NCBI RefSeq assembly: GCF_004851605.1 | Contig: NZ_CP031093.1 | Coordinates: forward strand, 2,790,692 to 2,854,691 | Direction: 5' to 3' | Length of the DNA: 64,000 bases | Origin: Hydrocarboniclastica marina | GTDB taxonomy: Bacteria > Pseudomonadota > Gammaproteobacteria > Pseudomonadales > Oleiphilaceae | In this document: positions 19,102 to 28,683 of the stretch, one piece after another | How the letters are laid out: the number at the start of each line of letters is the position of its first letter | How positions within the stretch are numbered: position 1 is the stretch's first letter | Notes under the pieces: generated by a model | Seen by the model: the letters and a program-made list of their open reading frames with translations, nothing else | The model's database searches: none | What the model was told of the DNA's origin: nothing | Translations under genes and position numbers: made by a program

Positions 19102-19122
19102 GCCGAAACGCAAATCCCGGCC

Positions 19123-19494
19123 TCAAAGCTGCAGCACCCTGTCGTCCGGCGTGATAGCGACTGTGTTGGTGAGGCCGAGCGGCAGGATCTGATCGGCGCA
19201 AAGCCATTGAACGCTCGCGTGCAGTTCCAATCTGCACTCAAGGTCGTTGACCTGGAAAACCTGGACACAGACCGCGAAGGCTTCACCTGCACTTGAGATC
19301 ACTTCTTTCTGGTGCAGCCGGTCCGTGTAGGACAGCAGCGTCTGAAAACCCAGCGCTGCGCAATGTCCCAGTTCTTCGGATAAAACCGCCCGCGCCTGCT
19401 CCAGAATAGCCTCAGTCACACACGATCGGTCTGAGGCCGCGCTGGGCTGACGCTTACGGTCAGGAACGCTGCCCTCCTGAGACCCACCCTTCAT
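19123..19494 (-). CDS. Small protein coupled to an acetyltransferase gene, unknown function
   Basis: 123 residues, no recognised family. The centre AILEQARAVLSEELGH and the beta-rich C-half (VQVFQVNDLECRLELHASV) faintly recall a Nudix-type fold. There is no Nudix box, so no function is assigned. Its ATG overlaps the stop of the acetyltransferase gene (ATGA, 19491-19494), which is the main reason to believe it is translated. Confidence 0.5.
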   Translation of the reverse strand: MKGGSQEGSVPDRKRQPSAASDRSCVTEAILEQARAVLSEELGHCAALGFQTLLSYTDRLHQKEVISSAGEAFAVCVQVFQVNDLECRLELHASVQWLCADQILPLGLTNTVAITPDDRVLQL

Positions 19495-20057
19495 ACCGAA
19501 TCTGAACCGGCATCAAGCGTTCGTATTACCTTACAGGGATTTCCTGCAGCTACGACGTTTGCAGGAACAGCTCGAGTGACCACGCTACCGGCCCCGATCA
19601 CGCTGCCTGCGCCAATGCTGACCCCCGGCAGGATTATGGCACCGCCGCCGATCCAGACATCGTTTCCGATGGACACGGGCTTCGCCGATTCCTGACCGGA
19701 CCGGCGTTCAACCGCAGCCAGAGGATGTACCGCTGTGTAAATGTGAACCCCAGGCCCGATAAAAACATTGTCGCCCAGCGTCACCGCTGCCGAATCGAGA
19801 ATGACGCAATTGAAGTTGATGAACACATTGCGCCCTACGTGTATCTGCGTGCCGTAGTCGCACTGGAACGGTGGCTCAATCCAGACCCGTTCCAAAGGCG
19901 GGCCCAGTAACTGCTTGAGTAGCCGGTTCCGCTCCTTGCCGGATTCCGCAAGCCTGAACGCCTCTGTCAGATCACGGGCCCTGCGGCGCGCGAGCACCAG
20001 CTCCCGGTCCAACGGATCATAACTCTCACCCTGAAGCATCCGCTGCTTCTCGCTCAT
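19491..20057 (-). CDS. Sugar O-acetyltransferase (Maa/LacA/NodL type)
   Basis: 188 residues. The N-terminal Mac domain (MLQGESYDPLDRELVLAR) precedes a left-handed beta-helix of hexapeptide repeats: NVFINFNCVILDS, VFIGPGVHIYTAVHPL (His probably catalytic), NDVWIGGGAIILPGVSIGAGSVIGAGSVV. These enzymes move acetyl from acetyl-CoA to sugar hydroxyls. The exact sugar is unknown. GAGAGG lies about 9 nt before the ATG. It is coupled to the small gene downstream. Confidence 0.9.
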   Translation of the reverse strand: MSEKQRMLQGESYDPLDRELVLARRRARDLTEAFRLAESGKERNRLLKQLLGPPLERVWIEPPFQCDYGTQIHVGRNVFINFNCVILDSAAVTLGDNVFIGPGVHIYTAVHPLAAVERRSGQESAKPVSIGNDVWIGGGAIILPGVSIGAGSVIGAGSVVTRAVPANVVAAGNPCKVIRTLDAGSDSV

Positions 20058-20341
20058 TAATGCGTTCCTCTCAGGATCGTCACCATTACATCGACGCCAT
20101 TCGTTGCGCTTTTTGCCCTTATCCGCCTATGGCGCATGAGATCAGCCTGCATCGGCAGCGCTCGATAGCCAGTTAACCCCAATTCACCCGGTTTTCATCC
20201 ACTTGGATACGTCGCCCCAACATACGTTAATGAGAACCACCGGACGAACGATTAATCTATACCTGAGCTTGGGGCACGACGCCAGCCGAGCTGAAGAGGA
20301 TGTTACCCGCTCCACGTGAGCGCACCCCAAGGAGACCATGA

Positions 20342-21139
20342 GTGCAACAAAGCTGCCTAGCGAAACATTTCCAACAGTTTGCTTTGCTAAGCCCCCAGGA
20401 CCTTCACTTTCTTGAATCCCTCGATGTTAAACCTGAATCCTGGCCCCGGAACGCCAATATCTGGCGCGAGGGTTCGGACGCCAGCCACTTTTATGTGCTG
20501 AATAGCGGGTGGGCCTATTCCTCTCGAATCCTGCAGGACGGAAGCCGACAGATACTCGACATCTTTGTGCCAGGCGACATCATTGGCTTGCGAGACCTGG
20601 CCTGCCGCCAGCGCCTCAATGCCGCTCATACAGTGACGGAAGTGGAGCTGTGCGCTTTTCCGCAGCACCATCTGCGCGCGTTATTCCAGAACTCAAGCGC
20701 CCTGGGTCAACTGTTTTTCTCGCTGGCCGCTCAGGGGCAGGCGTTGATGGCCGAACGGATCATCAACCTGGGCAGGCGTTCGGCCCGTCAACGGGTCGCC
20801 CATGTGCTTGCCGAGCTTTCCACGCGCCTGGAGGAGTCAACCGCCGAGAACGTGCAAAGGGATGTGGTTCCGTTATCTCAGACGCTGCTGGCCGACTTGC
20901 TGGGCCTGAGCGCTGTCCATATCAACCGAACAATCCGCGGGTTACGGGAAGACCGGCTGATCGACCTCCAGTATCAGTCCATCACCCTGCTCGACGTTGT
21001 CGGGCTGAAGGAAATTTCCGGGTTCAACCCCGCCTATCTCAGGCAGGAATTTGTGCCCCACCTGCCGGACGCAACCAATAATGCTGTCGCTATCGACAAA
21101 CCTGCCCTCAGTTTCCGGTCCGCGGACACCTCCGGCTAA
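20342..21139 (+). CDS. Crp/Fnr family transcriptional regulator
   Basis: 265 residues, starting with GTG 7 nt after AAGGAG. Residues about 20-130 form the cyclic-nucleotide-binding-type barrel (REGSDASHFYVLNSGWAYSS, ILDIFVPGDIIGL). The C-terminal helix-turn-helix is LSQTLLADLLGLSAVHINRTIRGLRED. There is no Cys cluster of the FNR 4Fe-4S type at the N-terminus, and the cAMP-contact residues are not obvious, so the signal is unknown. The C-tail after about 235 is an extension. It stands alone in the 284-nt gap context; no target site is recognised. Confidence 0.88.
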   Translation: MQQSCLAKHFQQFALLSPQDLHFLESLDVKPESWPRNANIWREGSDASHFYVLNSGWAYSSRILQDGSRQILDIFVPGDIIGLRDLACRQRLNAAHTVTEVELCAFPQHHLRALFQNSSALGQLFFSLAAQGQALMAERIINLGRRSARQRVAHVLAELSTRLEESTAENVQRDVVPLSQTLLADLLGLSAVHINRTIRGLREDRLIDLQYQSITLLDVVGLKEISGFNPAYLRQEFVPHLPDATNNAVAIDKPALSFRSADTSG

Positions 21140-21186
21140 GCCGACCCTTCACCCGGGTAAGTTCGGGCCGGCTACCGGCACCGGAT

Positions 21187-22041
21187 TTAACCGTTAACGA
21201 CAACCCCACCATTGGGATGCAGGACCTGGCCGGTCATATACGAGCTTTCCCGGCTCGCCAGGAATACATAACAGGGCGCCACCTCCACGGGCTGGCCAGC
21301 TCGTCCCAAAGGCTTATCCTCGCCGAAACTGGCGACTTTCTCACCCGGGAACGAAGCTGGGATCAAGGGAGTCCATATCGGTCCCGGGGCGACCCCATTC
21401 ACTCTGATCTCATCACTGGCGAGTCGCTGGGACAGCGCCCGCGTATAGGCAAGAATCGCTCCCTTGGTCGACGAGTAATCGATAAGTTGCGGGTTACCCT
21501 GATAGGCCGTGATCGAGGTTGTATTGATAATACTGCTGCCGGGCTTGAGATGTGGCAGTGCCGCGCCGACGCAGTAGAACATCGAGAACACGTTGGTGCG
21601 GAAAATGCGGTCAAGATCCTCATAGTGGATGTCGGCAAGGTCGTCACGCACATGTTGCTCCGCTGCATTGTTGACCAGGATGTCCAGTTTGCCGAAATGC
21701 TCCACGCACCGTGTAATGCTGTCCTTACAGAAGGCCTCGTCGCCCACGTCGCCCGCAATGTTCAGACAGCGCCGGCCATACTCCTGTTCCACGACCCGCC
21801 GGGTCTCTTCGGCATCGTCGCCCTCTTCCAGGTAAACAATGGCGACGTCTGCACCCTCCCTGGCGAAAGCCACAGCGACAGCCCGGCCAATACCGCTGTC
21901 CCCGCCGGTGATAAACGCCACCTTATCCCGCAGTCTGTCGGCACCCTTGAGTGTCGGATCGTCATAGATGGGCTGGGGCTGCATTTCCGACTCGCGCCCG
22001 GGCTGATCCTGTTCCTGTTCTGGACGAACCTTCTCGGCCAT
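21187..22041 (-). CDS. Short-chain dehydrogenase/reductase, general-stress type
   Basis: 284 residues with an N-terminal Gln/Glu-rich tail, then the SDR fold: TGGDSGIGRAVAVAFA (NAD(P) binding), LDILVNNAAEQH, catalytic Ser in INTTSITAYQG, and Tyr-x3-Lys in YSSTKGA. The NGGVVVNG end is typical of the YhdF/YhxC group of glucose-1-dehydrogenase-like proteins. The substrate is unknown. ATG 22041 follows GGAGG by 6 nt; the frame upstream to 22095 is not needed. It is convergent with the Crp/Fnr gene. Confidence 0.88.
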   Translation of the reverse strand: MAEKVRPEQEQDQPGRESEMQPQPIYDDPTLKGADRLRDKVAFITGGDSGIGRAVAVAFAREGADVAIVYLEEGDDAEETRRVVEQEYGRRCLNIAGDVGDEAFCKDSITRCVEHFGKLDILVNNAAEQHVRDDLADIHYEDLDRIFRTNVFSMFYCVGAALPHLKPGSSIINTTSITAYQGNPQLIDYSSTKGAILAYTRALSQRLASDEIRVNGVAPGPIWTPLIPASFPGEKVASFGEDKPLGRAGQPVEVAPCYVFLASRESSYMTGQVLHPNGGVVVNG

Positions 22042-22266
22042 GATTACCTCCATGTATTCAAACCGCTCCTGCGCCTCTGCAAGAGGTTGTGACAAGACAC
22101 AAACACCTCAGATAACTTTAGGCCCTGGCCGAGGTGTCTTTCAATGGCTTTGAGACCCTGGGAGAGGCCGGACTGCCATTGTTAATGGCCGGTCCATGAT
22201 CGCACCGGGGCAAGCGTCGGCGGAGCTCGTCAGAAGTGTAAAGTCAGAAGTCTAAAGGTGGAGGCA

Positions 22267-22770
22267 ATGACCACTACAGGACCGGCGTTCTGCGCTCTAG
22301 CACCACTGCGTTTTATCTGCGATGAAATGCTCAGGGGCGTCGGCGGCTGGCTGCGCGTCGCCGGGTACGACACACTCCTGCCGGCACAGGGGGAGGCAGA
22401 CGCCACTTTGCTGGCCCGGGCGCGGCAGGAGGACCGATGGCTGATCACCCGGGACCGCAAACTGATGGAACACGCCGGCGCCACGGCTTATGTTGTCCTG
22501 CTTGAGAGTGATACCCTGCAGGGCAATTTGCTGGAACTCACCTTGCGTATGGACATTGACTGGCTCAGTCGGGCGTTCTCGCGGTGCAAGCGCTGTAACA
22601 ATGTTTTGCTAGAAAGTGCCGAACCATCGCCTCGCCATGGGGTCCCGCCGGACATCATCAAACAGCGAATCAGTCTGCTTTTTTGTCCGGCATGCGATCA
22701 GTTCTTCTGGCATGGAAGTCATGCGGACAGGATGCAAAGACGACTGGCAGAACTCAACCGTAAACGATAG
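22267..22770 (+). CDS. Mut7-C domain (PIN-like ribonuclease fold) protein
   Basis: About 167 residues of the Mut7-C family. The N-half has the acidic PIN-like residues (FICDEMLRGVGGWLRVAGYDT, EADATLLARA, LITRDRKLM). The C-half carries a zinc ribbon, CKRC near 115 and CPAC near 147. Members of this group are putative RNases. A GTG at 22258 could also start it; ATG 22267 after AAGGTGG is preferred. It is transcribed alone. Confidence 0.85.
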   Translation: MTTTGPAFCALAPLRFICDEMLRGVGGWLRVAGYDTLLPAQGEADATLLARARQEDRWLITRDRKLMEHAGATAYVVLLESDTLQGNLLELTLRMDIDWLSRAFSRCKRCNNVLLESAEPSPRHGVPPDIIKQRISLLFCPACDQFFWHGSHADRMQRRLAELNRKR

Positions 22771-23037
22771 TGGAATGAGAATGTGTAGCGTTCTATCTTT
22801 TGGTATAGTCGCCCAGCTGAACAGAACGATTTATTGCGAAATGCTGACCGCCCCTTGGAAGCTGTAACCGTAAAGTGATAAGGAATAGCGCTGCATTGGG
22901 GTGCTATCTGCTTTTTCACCCGGAGCCGCCGCAGAATTGAGCCGGCCTCTCCAGCCAGACAGTTGTTAATCGGCATCAGGCCAAACACGTAAACCCCGAG
23001 CATACGTTTCAAACGACTCGCCAGGAAAAGATAGACT

Positions 23038-24192
23038 ATGCGTACCGCGTCCCGATTCGTTGTTGTGATCCTGTTTCTCGTCCTGATTCTGGGCGGCATA
23101 TTTGGCTACAAGTTCTATCAGATCGGCCAGATGAAAGAGCAGTTCTCCCAGCCGCAGCCGCCGGCGGTTGTTGCCGCCACGACAGCTGAAACGATGAGCT
23201 GGCAGCCATCGCAAAAGTCAGTTGGCAGCATTACCGCCATCAATGGGGTAGAAGTCGCCAATGAGGTGCCGGGCACCATTGTGGAAATAGGGTTTGAGTC
23301 CGGCCAGAACGTCAAAGCCGGCGATATGCTGGTACGGCTCGATAGCGCAGTCGATGAATCGGCAGTCAGCACCCGCCGGGCCGAAGCCAGGCTCGCAGCG
23401 CGCGAATTCAGCCGCCTGGAAGAGCTGCTCCCGCGCCGCGCGGTGTCCCAGGCCGAGTACGACCAGGCCCAGGCCAACCTCGAGGCAGCTCAGGCTCGGG
23501 TGAAAGAGGCCGAAGCACAGCTCGGCAAGAAAACACTACGCGCGCCCTTCGCCGGTACACTCGGCCTGCGCCAGGTGGACCTTGGCCAGTATCTGCCCGC
23601 CGGCAGCCCGATCGTCGAGATCAATATGCTCGATCCGGTCTATGTGGACTATACCCTGCCCGAACGGGAACTCTCGCGGGTCAGCGTCGGTAACACCGTT
23701 GAGGTGACTGTAGCCGCACAACCCGACGCTCTCTTTACGGGCACGGTCAGCGCCATCAACAGTTCCGTAAACCCCCAGACCCGCACCGTCCGGGTGCGGG
23801 CGACCCTGCCCAATGAGGACCTTACCCTGCGTCCCGGCATGTTTGCCACGGTGCGCACGCTACGCCCTGCAGAACGCGACGTGATTGCCGTTCCGCGTAC
23901 CGCTATCTCCTACAACACCTATGGCGATTTCGTCTTTGTACTGGCCGAGAACGGCGACGGGCAGCTGGTCACGGAACGTCGCAGTGTCCAGACAGGCGAA
24001 ACTCGGGATGGCATGGTCGAAATAGTCAGCGGCCTGGAAGCAGGGGATCGCATCGTCGAGACCGGGCTGTTACGCCTTCGTGCTGACCAGCGGGTAGAAA
24101 TCCAGACAGAAAAGGAGAGCCAGTCTGGAGGACAGACCGAATCCCAAGGTACAGGACAATCTCCCCAGGCTAGCGGGGAGGCAGCCAGCTGA
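23038..24192 (+). CDS. RND efflux periplasmic adaptor (membrane fusion protein)
   Basis: 384 residues with an N-terminal membrane anchor (VVVILFLVLILGGIFGYKF), a coiled-coil hairpin around 115-170 (REFSRLEELL, AQANLEAAQARVKEAEAQLG), lipoyl halves (GTIVEIGFESGQNVKAGDML; LRAPFAGTLGLRQVDLGQYL) and beta-barrel/membrane-proximal domains. The Gln/Ser/Gly tail is low complexity. It pairs with the next gene through a TGATG overlap. AGGAAAAG lies upstream of the ATG. No outer-membrane channel or regulator gene is adjacent, so a shared TolC-like channel is inferred. Confidence 0.92.
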   Translation: MRTASRFVVVILFLVLILGGIFGYKFYQIGQMKEQFSQPQPPAVVAATTAETMSWQPSQKSVGSITAINGVEVANEVPGTIVEIGFESGQNVKAGDMLVRLDSAVDESAVSTRRAEARLAAREFSRLEELLPRRAVSQAEYDQAQANLEAAQARVKEAEAQLGKKTLRAPFAGTLGLRQVDLGQYLPAGSPIVEINMLDPVYVDYTLPERELSRVSVGNTVEVTVAAQPDALFTGTVSAINSSVNPQTRTVRVRATLPNEDLTLRPGMFATVRTLRPAERDVIAVPRTAISYNTYGDFVFVLAENGDGQLVTERRSVQTGETRDGMVEIVSGLEAGDRIVETGLLRLRADQRVEIQTEKESQSGGQTESQGTGQSPQASGEAAS

Positions 24193-27100
24193 TGAACTTT
24201 ACCGACATTTTTGTCAAACGCCCCGTCCTCGCGACGGTCGTAAGCCTGCTGATCCTGCTGGTGGGCGTCCGCGCCGCGATGGAAATGGAGATCCGCCAGT
24301 ACCCCTTGCTCGAGAGCACAACGGTAACCGTAACCACGGCTTATCCTGGTGCCAGCTCTGATCTGGTAAAGGGGTTCGTCACCACACCATTGCAACAGGC
24401 TATTGCGGAAGCCAGTGGTATAGATTACCTGACGTCCACGAGCTCTCAGGGTGTTTCGACCATCGAAGCTCACATGGAGCTCAACTACGACGCCAACGCT
24501 GCTCTGGCCGAGATCCAGGCTAAAGTCGCCAGCCAGCGCAACGTGCTGCCACAGGAGTCGCAGGATCCGGTCATTTCGTCCACAACGGGCGACAGTACTG
24601 CTCTGATGTATATCGCGTTTTTCAGCGATACATTGCCTGTTCCGCAGATAACGGATTACCTGACCCGTGTGGTTCAGCCCAAATTGCAGGCACTACCGGG
24701 CGTGGGCAAAGCGGATTTGCTGGGGCGCACGTTTGCCTTGCGGGTCTGGCTCGACCCTCAGCGACTGGCAGCAGTCGACCTGACCCCGCCCGAGATTGTC
24801 GAGATGCTCCGTCAGAACAACTACCAGGCGGCGGTCGGCAACACCAAGGCGGACATGGTTGCGATCAGCCTTACCAGTGACACCGACGTTGGCAGTGTTG
24901 AGCAGTTTGAAGATCTCATCGTCAAAGAAGACGATGGCACCCTGATTCGCCTGAGCGACATTGCCCGGGTCGAACTGGGCTCGCAGTCCTACGAGAATCT
25001 CGCACTTTACAAAGGACTCCCGGCGACTTACGTGGCCATTGAACTGTCACCGGGGGCGAACCCTCTGACAGTAGCCGCCCTGGTAAAAGACGCCCTGCCC
25101 GAGATAGAGAGCCAGCTGCCGTCCGGCTTATCGGTCGAGGTGCCCTACGACGCTTCGGAATTCATAGACGACTCGATCAATGAAGTAATCACCACGTTGA
25201 TCGAAGCCGTCGTTATCGTTCTGGTTGTCGTGTTTCTGAGCCTTGGCTCGCTGCGCGCCGCGATTGTGCCATCGGTTGCTGTACCGCTGTCATTGATCGG
25301 CGGTGCCTTTGTCATGCTGATTATGGGCTTCTCGCTGAACCTGCTGACGCTGCTGTCGATGGTGCTGGCGATAGGCCTGGTGGTGGACGATGCCATTATC
25401 ATGGTCGAGAACGTCCACCGTCATATCGAGGCAGGTGAATCCCGCTACCAGGCGGCACTGCATGGCGCCCGGGAAATGGCTGGCCCTATCATCGCAATGA
25501 CCACAACCCTGGTGGCCGTGTATGCGCCAATCGGTTTCATGGGCGGCCTGGTTGGCTCGCTCTTCACCGAGTTTGCGTTCACGCTCGCCGGGACCGTCGT
25601 CATCTCTGGCGTTATCGCGCTGACACTCTCACCGATGCTCTCGGGCAAGGTGCTGAAGCCGCATGGCACTGCGTCAGGCTTTGAGTCCTTCGTCGAGCGC
25701 ACCTTCAACGGACTTGCGGCCAAGTACAAATCGGCACTCACCTCATCGATGCAGACCATCTCTGTGGTGATCTTTTTCGCCGTGGTTGTTCTGGTCTCGA
25801 TTCCGTTCATGGTGATGTTCAGCCAGAACGAACTGGCGCCCACGGAAGACCAGGGCATTTTGCTCTACCAGGGACTGGCACCTCAGACCGCGACCCTGGA
25901 CTATCTCCAGAAATACGGCGAGGAGATGCAGGATCGGTTCGAAACACTGCCGGGCTACGACGAGACCTTTATGCTTTTGGGGGTCACCAGTCCCAACGCC
26001 GTGTTTGGCGGCTTCAAGATGAAGCCCTGGAGCGAGCGCGAGGTCGGCCAGTCCGAGGTCCAGCCTCTGTTACAGCAGGAGCTTTCAAAGGTCACCGGGC
26101 TTCGTACTGCGGTGTTCCCCATACCGTCCCTGCCGGGCTCCAGTGGTGGCCTGCCCCTGCAGTTCGTCATTACCACCGGCAGTGATTACGAACAGCTGAA
26201 TACCGTGGCAGACGAATTGCTGGGCAAGGCCATGGCCAGCGGCAATTTCATGTTCCTGCAGAAGTCCATCGACTTTGACCGGCCCGTCACCCGCATTCAC
26301 GTCGACCGGGACCGCGTCGCGGACCTCGGGCTGTCGATGCAGGATGTCGGCCAGGCCATGGCCAGCATGCTCGGGGGCGGCTATATCAACCGCTTCAACA
26401 TGGAAGGCCGCTCCTACCAGGTTATCCCCCAGGTGGAACGCGCTGCCCGCGCTGACGCAGATGATCTGAACGAATACTACGTGCGGGCCGACAACGGCGA
26501 ACTGGTCCCCCTGGGCTCGGTTGTCAGCTTCGAACATGGGGTCGAACCGTCCAAACGGACCCAGTTCAACCAGCTCAATTCGCTTACGCTTGAGGGCATT
26601 CCGATGCCTGGGGTGGCGTTGGGTGACGCGATCGCCTTCCTTAAGGACAGTGCCGCTGAAATCTTCCCGCAGGGTTTCACTTACAACTTCATGGGACAGT
26701 CGAGGCAGCTTGAGAACCAGGGCAGTGCCCTGATGGTGACTTTCTTCCTGGCGCTCCTGGTTATCTATCTGGTGCTTGCGGCGCAGTTTGAGAGCTGGCG
26801 TGACCCCATCATCATCCTGGTGTCGGTGCCCATGTCGGTCGCCGGGGCAATGGCATTCATTGCCCTGGGATTCGCGTCGATGAATATCTACACGCAGGTG
26901 GGTCTGATTACATTGATCGGCGTGGTGTCCAAAAACGGCATCCTCATCGTTGAGTTCGCCAATCAGTTGCAGGAACAGCGTAAGCTCAACAAGCGCGAAG
27001 CCGTGATCGAAGCCGCGGCAATCCGCCTGCGCCCGATCATCATGACTTCGGTCGCGCTGATTGTGGCGATGGTCCCGCTGCTTGTCGCGGCGGGACCTGG

Positions 27101-27254
27101 CGCGGTAAGCCGGTTTGCCATCGGCCTGACCATCGCGACCGGTCTGGGCATTGGCACGCTGTTTACGCTTTTCGTGCTGCCGGCTTTCTATATCCTGTTG
27201 GCAAAGCAGCACAAGCACGAAGCAACCGATCCTGATACTGTGCAGTCTGCTTAA
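24192..27254 (+). CDS. RND efflux permease (HAE1-like)
   Basis: 1020 residues with the RND architecture: two repeats of six helices and large periplasmic loops (about 30-330 and 560-860). GLVVDDAIIMVENVHRH (Asp pair near 398) is the proton-relay motif; a matching helix near 925-945 includes GVVSKNGILIVEFANQLQ with the essential Lys. It exports lipophilic compounds with the adaptor encoded just upstream; relatives include MexI, MexF and VexD-type pumps. Substrates cannot be read from the sequence. It starts in the TGATG overlap. Confidence 0.93.
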   Translation: MNFTDIFVKRPVLATVVSLLILLVGVRAAMEMEIRQYPLLESTTVTVTTAYPGASSDLVKGFVTTPLQQAIAEASGIDYLTSTSSQGVSTIEAHMELNYDANAALAEIQAKVASQRNVLPQESQDPVISSTTGDSTALMYIAFFSDTLPVPQITDYLTRVVQPKLQALPGVGKADLLGRTFALRVWLDPQRLAAVDLTPPEIVEMLRQNNYQAAVGNTKADMVAISLTSDTDVGSVEQFEDLIVKEDDGTLIRLSDIARVELGSQSYENLALYKGLPATYVAIELSPGANPLTVAALVKDALPEIESQLPSGLSVEVPYDASEFIDDSINEVITTLIEAVVIVLVVVFLSLGSLRAAIVPSVAVPLSLIGGAFVMLIMGFSLNLLTLLSMVLAIGLVVDDAIIMVENVHRHIEAGESRYQAALHGAREMAGPIIAMTTTLVAVYAPIGFMGGLVGSLFTEFAFTLAGTVVISGVIALTLSPMLSGKVLKPHGTASGFESFVERTFNGLAAKYKSALTSSMQTISVVIFFAVVVLVSIPFMVMFSQNELAPTEDQGILLYQGLAPQTATLDYLQKYGEEMQDRFETLPGYDETFMLLGVTSPNAVFGGFKMKPWSEREVGQSEVQPLLQQELSKVTGLRTAVFPIPSLPGSSGGLPLQFVITTGSDYEQLNTVADELLGKAMASGNFMFLQKSIDFDRPVTRIHVDRDRVADLGLSMQDVGQAMASMLGGGYINRFNMEGRSYQVIPQVERAARADADDLNEYYVRADNGELVPLGSVVSFEHGVEPSKRTQFNQLNSLTLEGIPMPGVALGDAIAFLKDSAAEIFPQGFTYNFMGQSRQLENQGSALMVTFFLALLVIYLVLAAQFESWRDPIIILVSVPMSVAGAMAFIALGFASMNIYTQVGLITLIGVVSKNGILIVEFANQLQEQRKLNKREAVIEAAAIRLRPIIMTSVALIVAMVPLLVAAGPGAVSRFAIGLTIATGLGIGTLFTLFVLPAFYILLAKQHKHEATDPDTVQSA

Positions 27255-27343
27255 ACCATTCCGCCGGCCGCCTGGTCGGCGGGATTAACAACTGACCCGG
27301 CTCACCGCCGGCGTCATAAATCTTCAGAAACGGAGTTCTGTTC

Positions 27344-27730
27344 ATGGTGACTTACATCTACTGGGCCTTTGTTATATTTCTTGCCCTGGGCTCGCTATAC
27401 CTGATTGGCTACCAACTCGGCAAATGGGTGCCCGCGCTTGTGGTGTCCGGTGTCATTCTGGTGGTCTGCGGGTTGTTCTACTATTTCTATCTGGAACAGA
27501 TGTTCGTGAAACGGTGGGGCGGGACCATGACTATCGAGTTGCCTGAAGGCCAGCGGCACATTGCGGCGACCTGGAAGCAGGATAACCTCTGGATCCAGAA
27601 CTACGACCCGGAGACCAACACGTGCATATTCGCCGAATACTCCCGCGGGAACGTGCTTGAGGGTCGGGTCAAGATCCGCGACTGCAACCCGGTCCAGATT
27701 CGCGATCTGCAGCCTCAAACTGCGCCCTGA
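27344..27730 (+). CDS. Two-helix inner-membrane protein, unknown function
   Basis: 128 residues: two membrane spans (about 5-22 and 30-50), then a soluble domain with WGGTMTIELPEGQRHIAATWKQDNLW and Cys residues in NTCIFAEY and RDCNPVQIRDL. No family recognised. GGAG lies 8 nt before the ATG. It follows the RND permease by 90 nt and could belong to the same transcript, but a GC-rich hairpin (CCGCCG/CGGCGG at 27261-27282) lies between. Confidence 0.65.
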   Translation: MVTYIYWAFVIFLALGSLYLIGYQLGKWVPALVVSGVILVVCGLFYYFYLEQMFVKRWGGTMTIELPEGQRHIAATWKQDNLWIQNYDPETNTCIFAEYSRGNVLEGRVKIRDCNPVQIRDLQPQTAP

Positions 27731-27769
27731 AGCTGCTCTGCCAGGGAGCATGCAGACGCCTGCGGCCCG

Positions 27770-28279
27770 CTAGCCGGGCTTCCGGCTGATCGCCTCGAAT
27801 CGGTGAGCCTGCACATTCTTGCGGGCCTCACGGGGATCGAAAAGCCGGCCATTCATGGCGAGATAAACGCCGGCCTGCAGGACCTGCACCGCCGCCACGG
27901 CGAAGCCGAGGTTGAACATGGCGTCGCTTCGGCGCATACGCGATGGCTGCATTGCGCCTGTTATCACTATGGTTTTTCCGCCCAGCTTTGCCCTCTCATC
28001 CGCCAGCAGCAGCTGCGCCGTCTGCACCATCGTATCCGTGCCGTGGGTTATGAGCACCCTCGTTTCCGGCACCTTCGCGACCCGCTCGTAGAGAATCTGC
28101 CGATCCTCGTCCGTGAGCTCCAGGCTGTCTTTACGCAGAACCGATTCGACCGCAATATCAAAAGTAACGTTCGCTTCCCGCAACATCTCCGGGATTTCTG
28201 AGTCGCCTATCTGGAACTCGCTGTTGGCGTCAAAATAGACCTTGTCGAACGTGCCGCCCGTGGTAAATATCCGGAGCAT
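27770..28279 (-). CDS. One-domain asparaginase-like protein
   Basis: 169 residues covering only the N-terminal domain of type I/II asparaginases. FTTGGTFDK holds the first catalytic Thr region and ITHGTDTMVQTAQLL the second Thr-Asp pair; VITGAMQPSRMRRSDAMFN matches the next conserved block. The C-terminal domain of about 140 residues is absent, and the protein ends cleanly with a stop after FEAISRKPG. Short stand-alone forms occur in related bacteria, so this may be a real subfamily. GAGGAAA lies before ATG 28279. Activity on asparagine is uncertain. Confidence 0.8.
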   Translation of the reverse strand: MLRIFTTGGTFDKVYFDANSEFQIGDSEIPEMLREANVTFDIAVESVLRKDSLELTDEDRQILYERVAKVPETRVLITHGTDTMVQTAQLLLADERAKLGGKTIVITGAMQPSRMRRSDAMFNLGFAVAAVQVLQAGVYLAMNGRLFDPREARKNVQAHRFEAISRKPG

Positions 28280-28683
28280 TTCGCTGTTTCCTCGAAGTGG
28301 ATGAGACGATCCCGCGTCCATCAGGTTGGGGCCACCCTCATGTTGAGAATGCCGCAGTAATGTTGGCCATGCCGCTGTCACGATGGCCGTCATGATGGCC
28401 GTTATGATGAAAGCGCCGTGCGTCTGGTCGTCCAAAATAGCCAAGGCATCCGAATCGGGCAAGCGTGGTGAAATAAAAAGGTCTGCAGTTTCAGCTTTGT
28501 AATTGTCGCCCCTGCCCCGGCATTGATACCGTGGACCTATGTTGAACGGTTAGGCTGAATGCTTAGGCCGAAGGATTGGAAAGCCCCGAAGCACACAAAC
28601 CGGGCTCCGGGTGGGACACGACACATGACAGGGACGAATCGCAATGCAATCGTCCAGCTGGAGGAACGTCAGGAGTGACGGAT
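28280..28683. other. Divergent gap between asparaginase-like and phosphoribosyltransferase genes
   Basis: 404 nt. Contains a small cluster of near-direct repeats ATGGCCGTCATG/ATGGCCGTTATG around 28382-28408. The upstream asparaginase frame to 28462 and the phosphoribosyltransferase frame from 28576 are open but lack start signals. No promoter is assigned with confidence. Confidence 0.4.

Noticed and set aside
26085-27218. 377-codon antisense frame in the RND permease gene
   Set aside because: His/Asp/Arg-rich shadow of a conserved membrane protein; high GC at third positions creates such frames.
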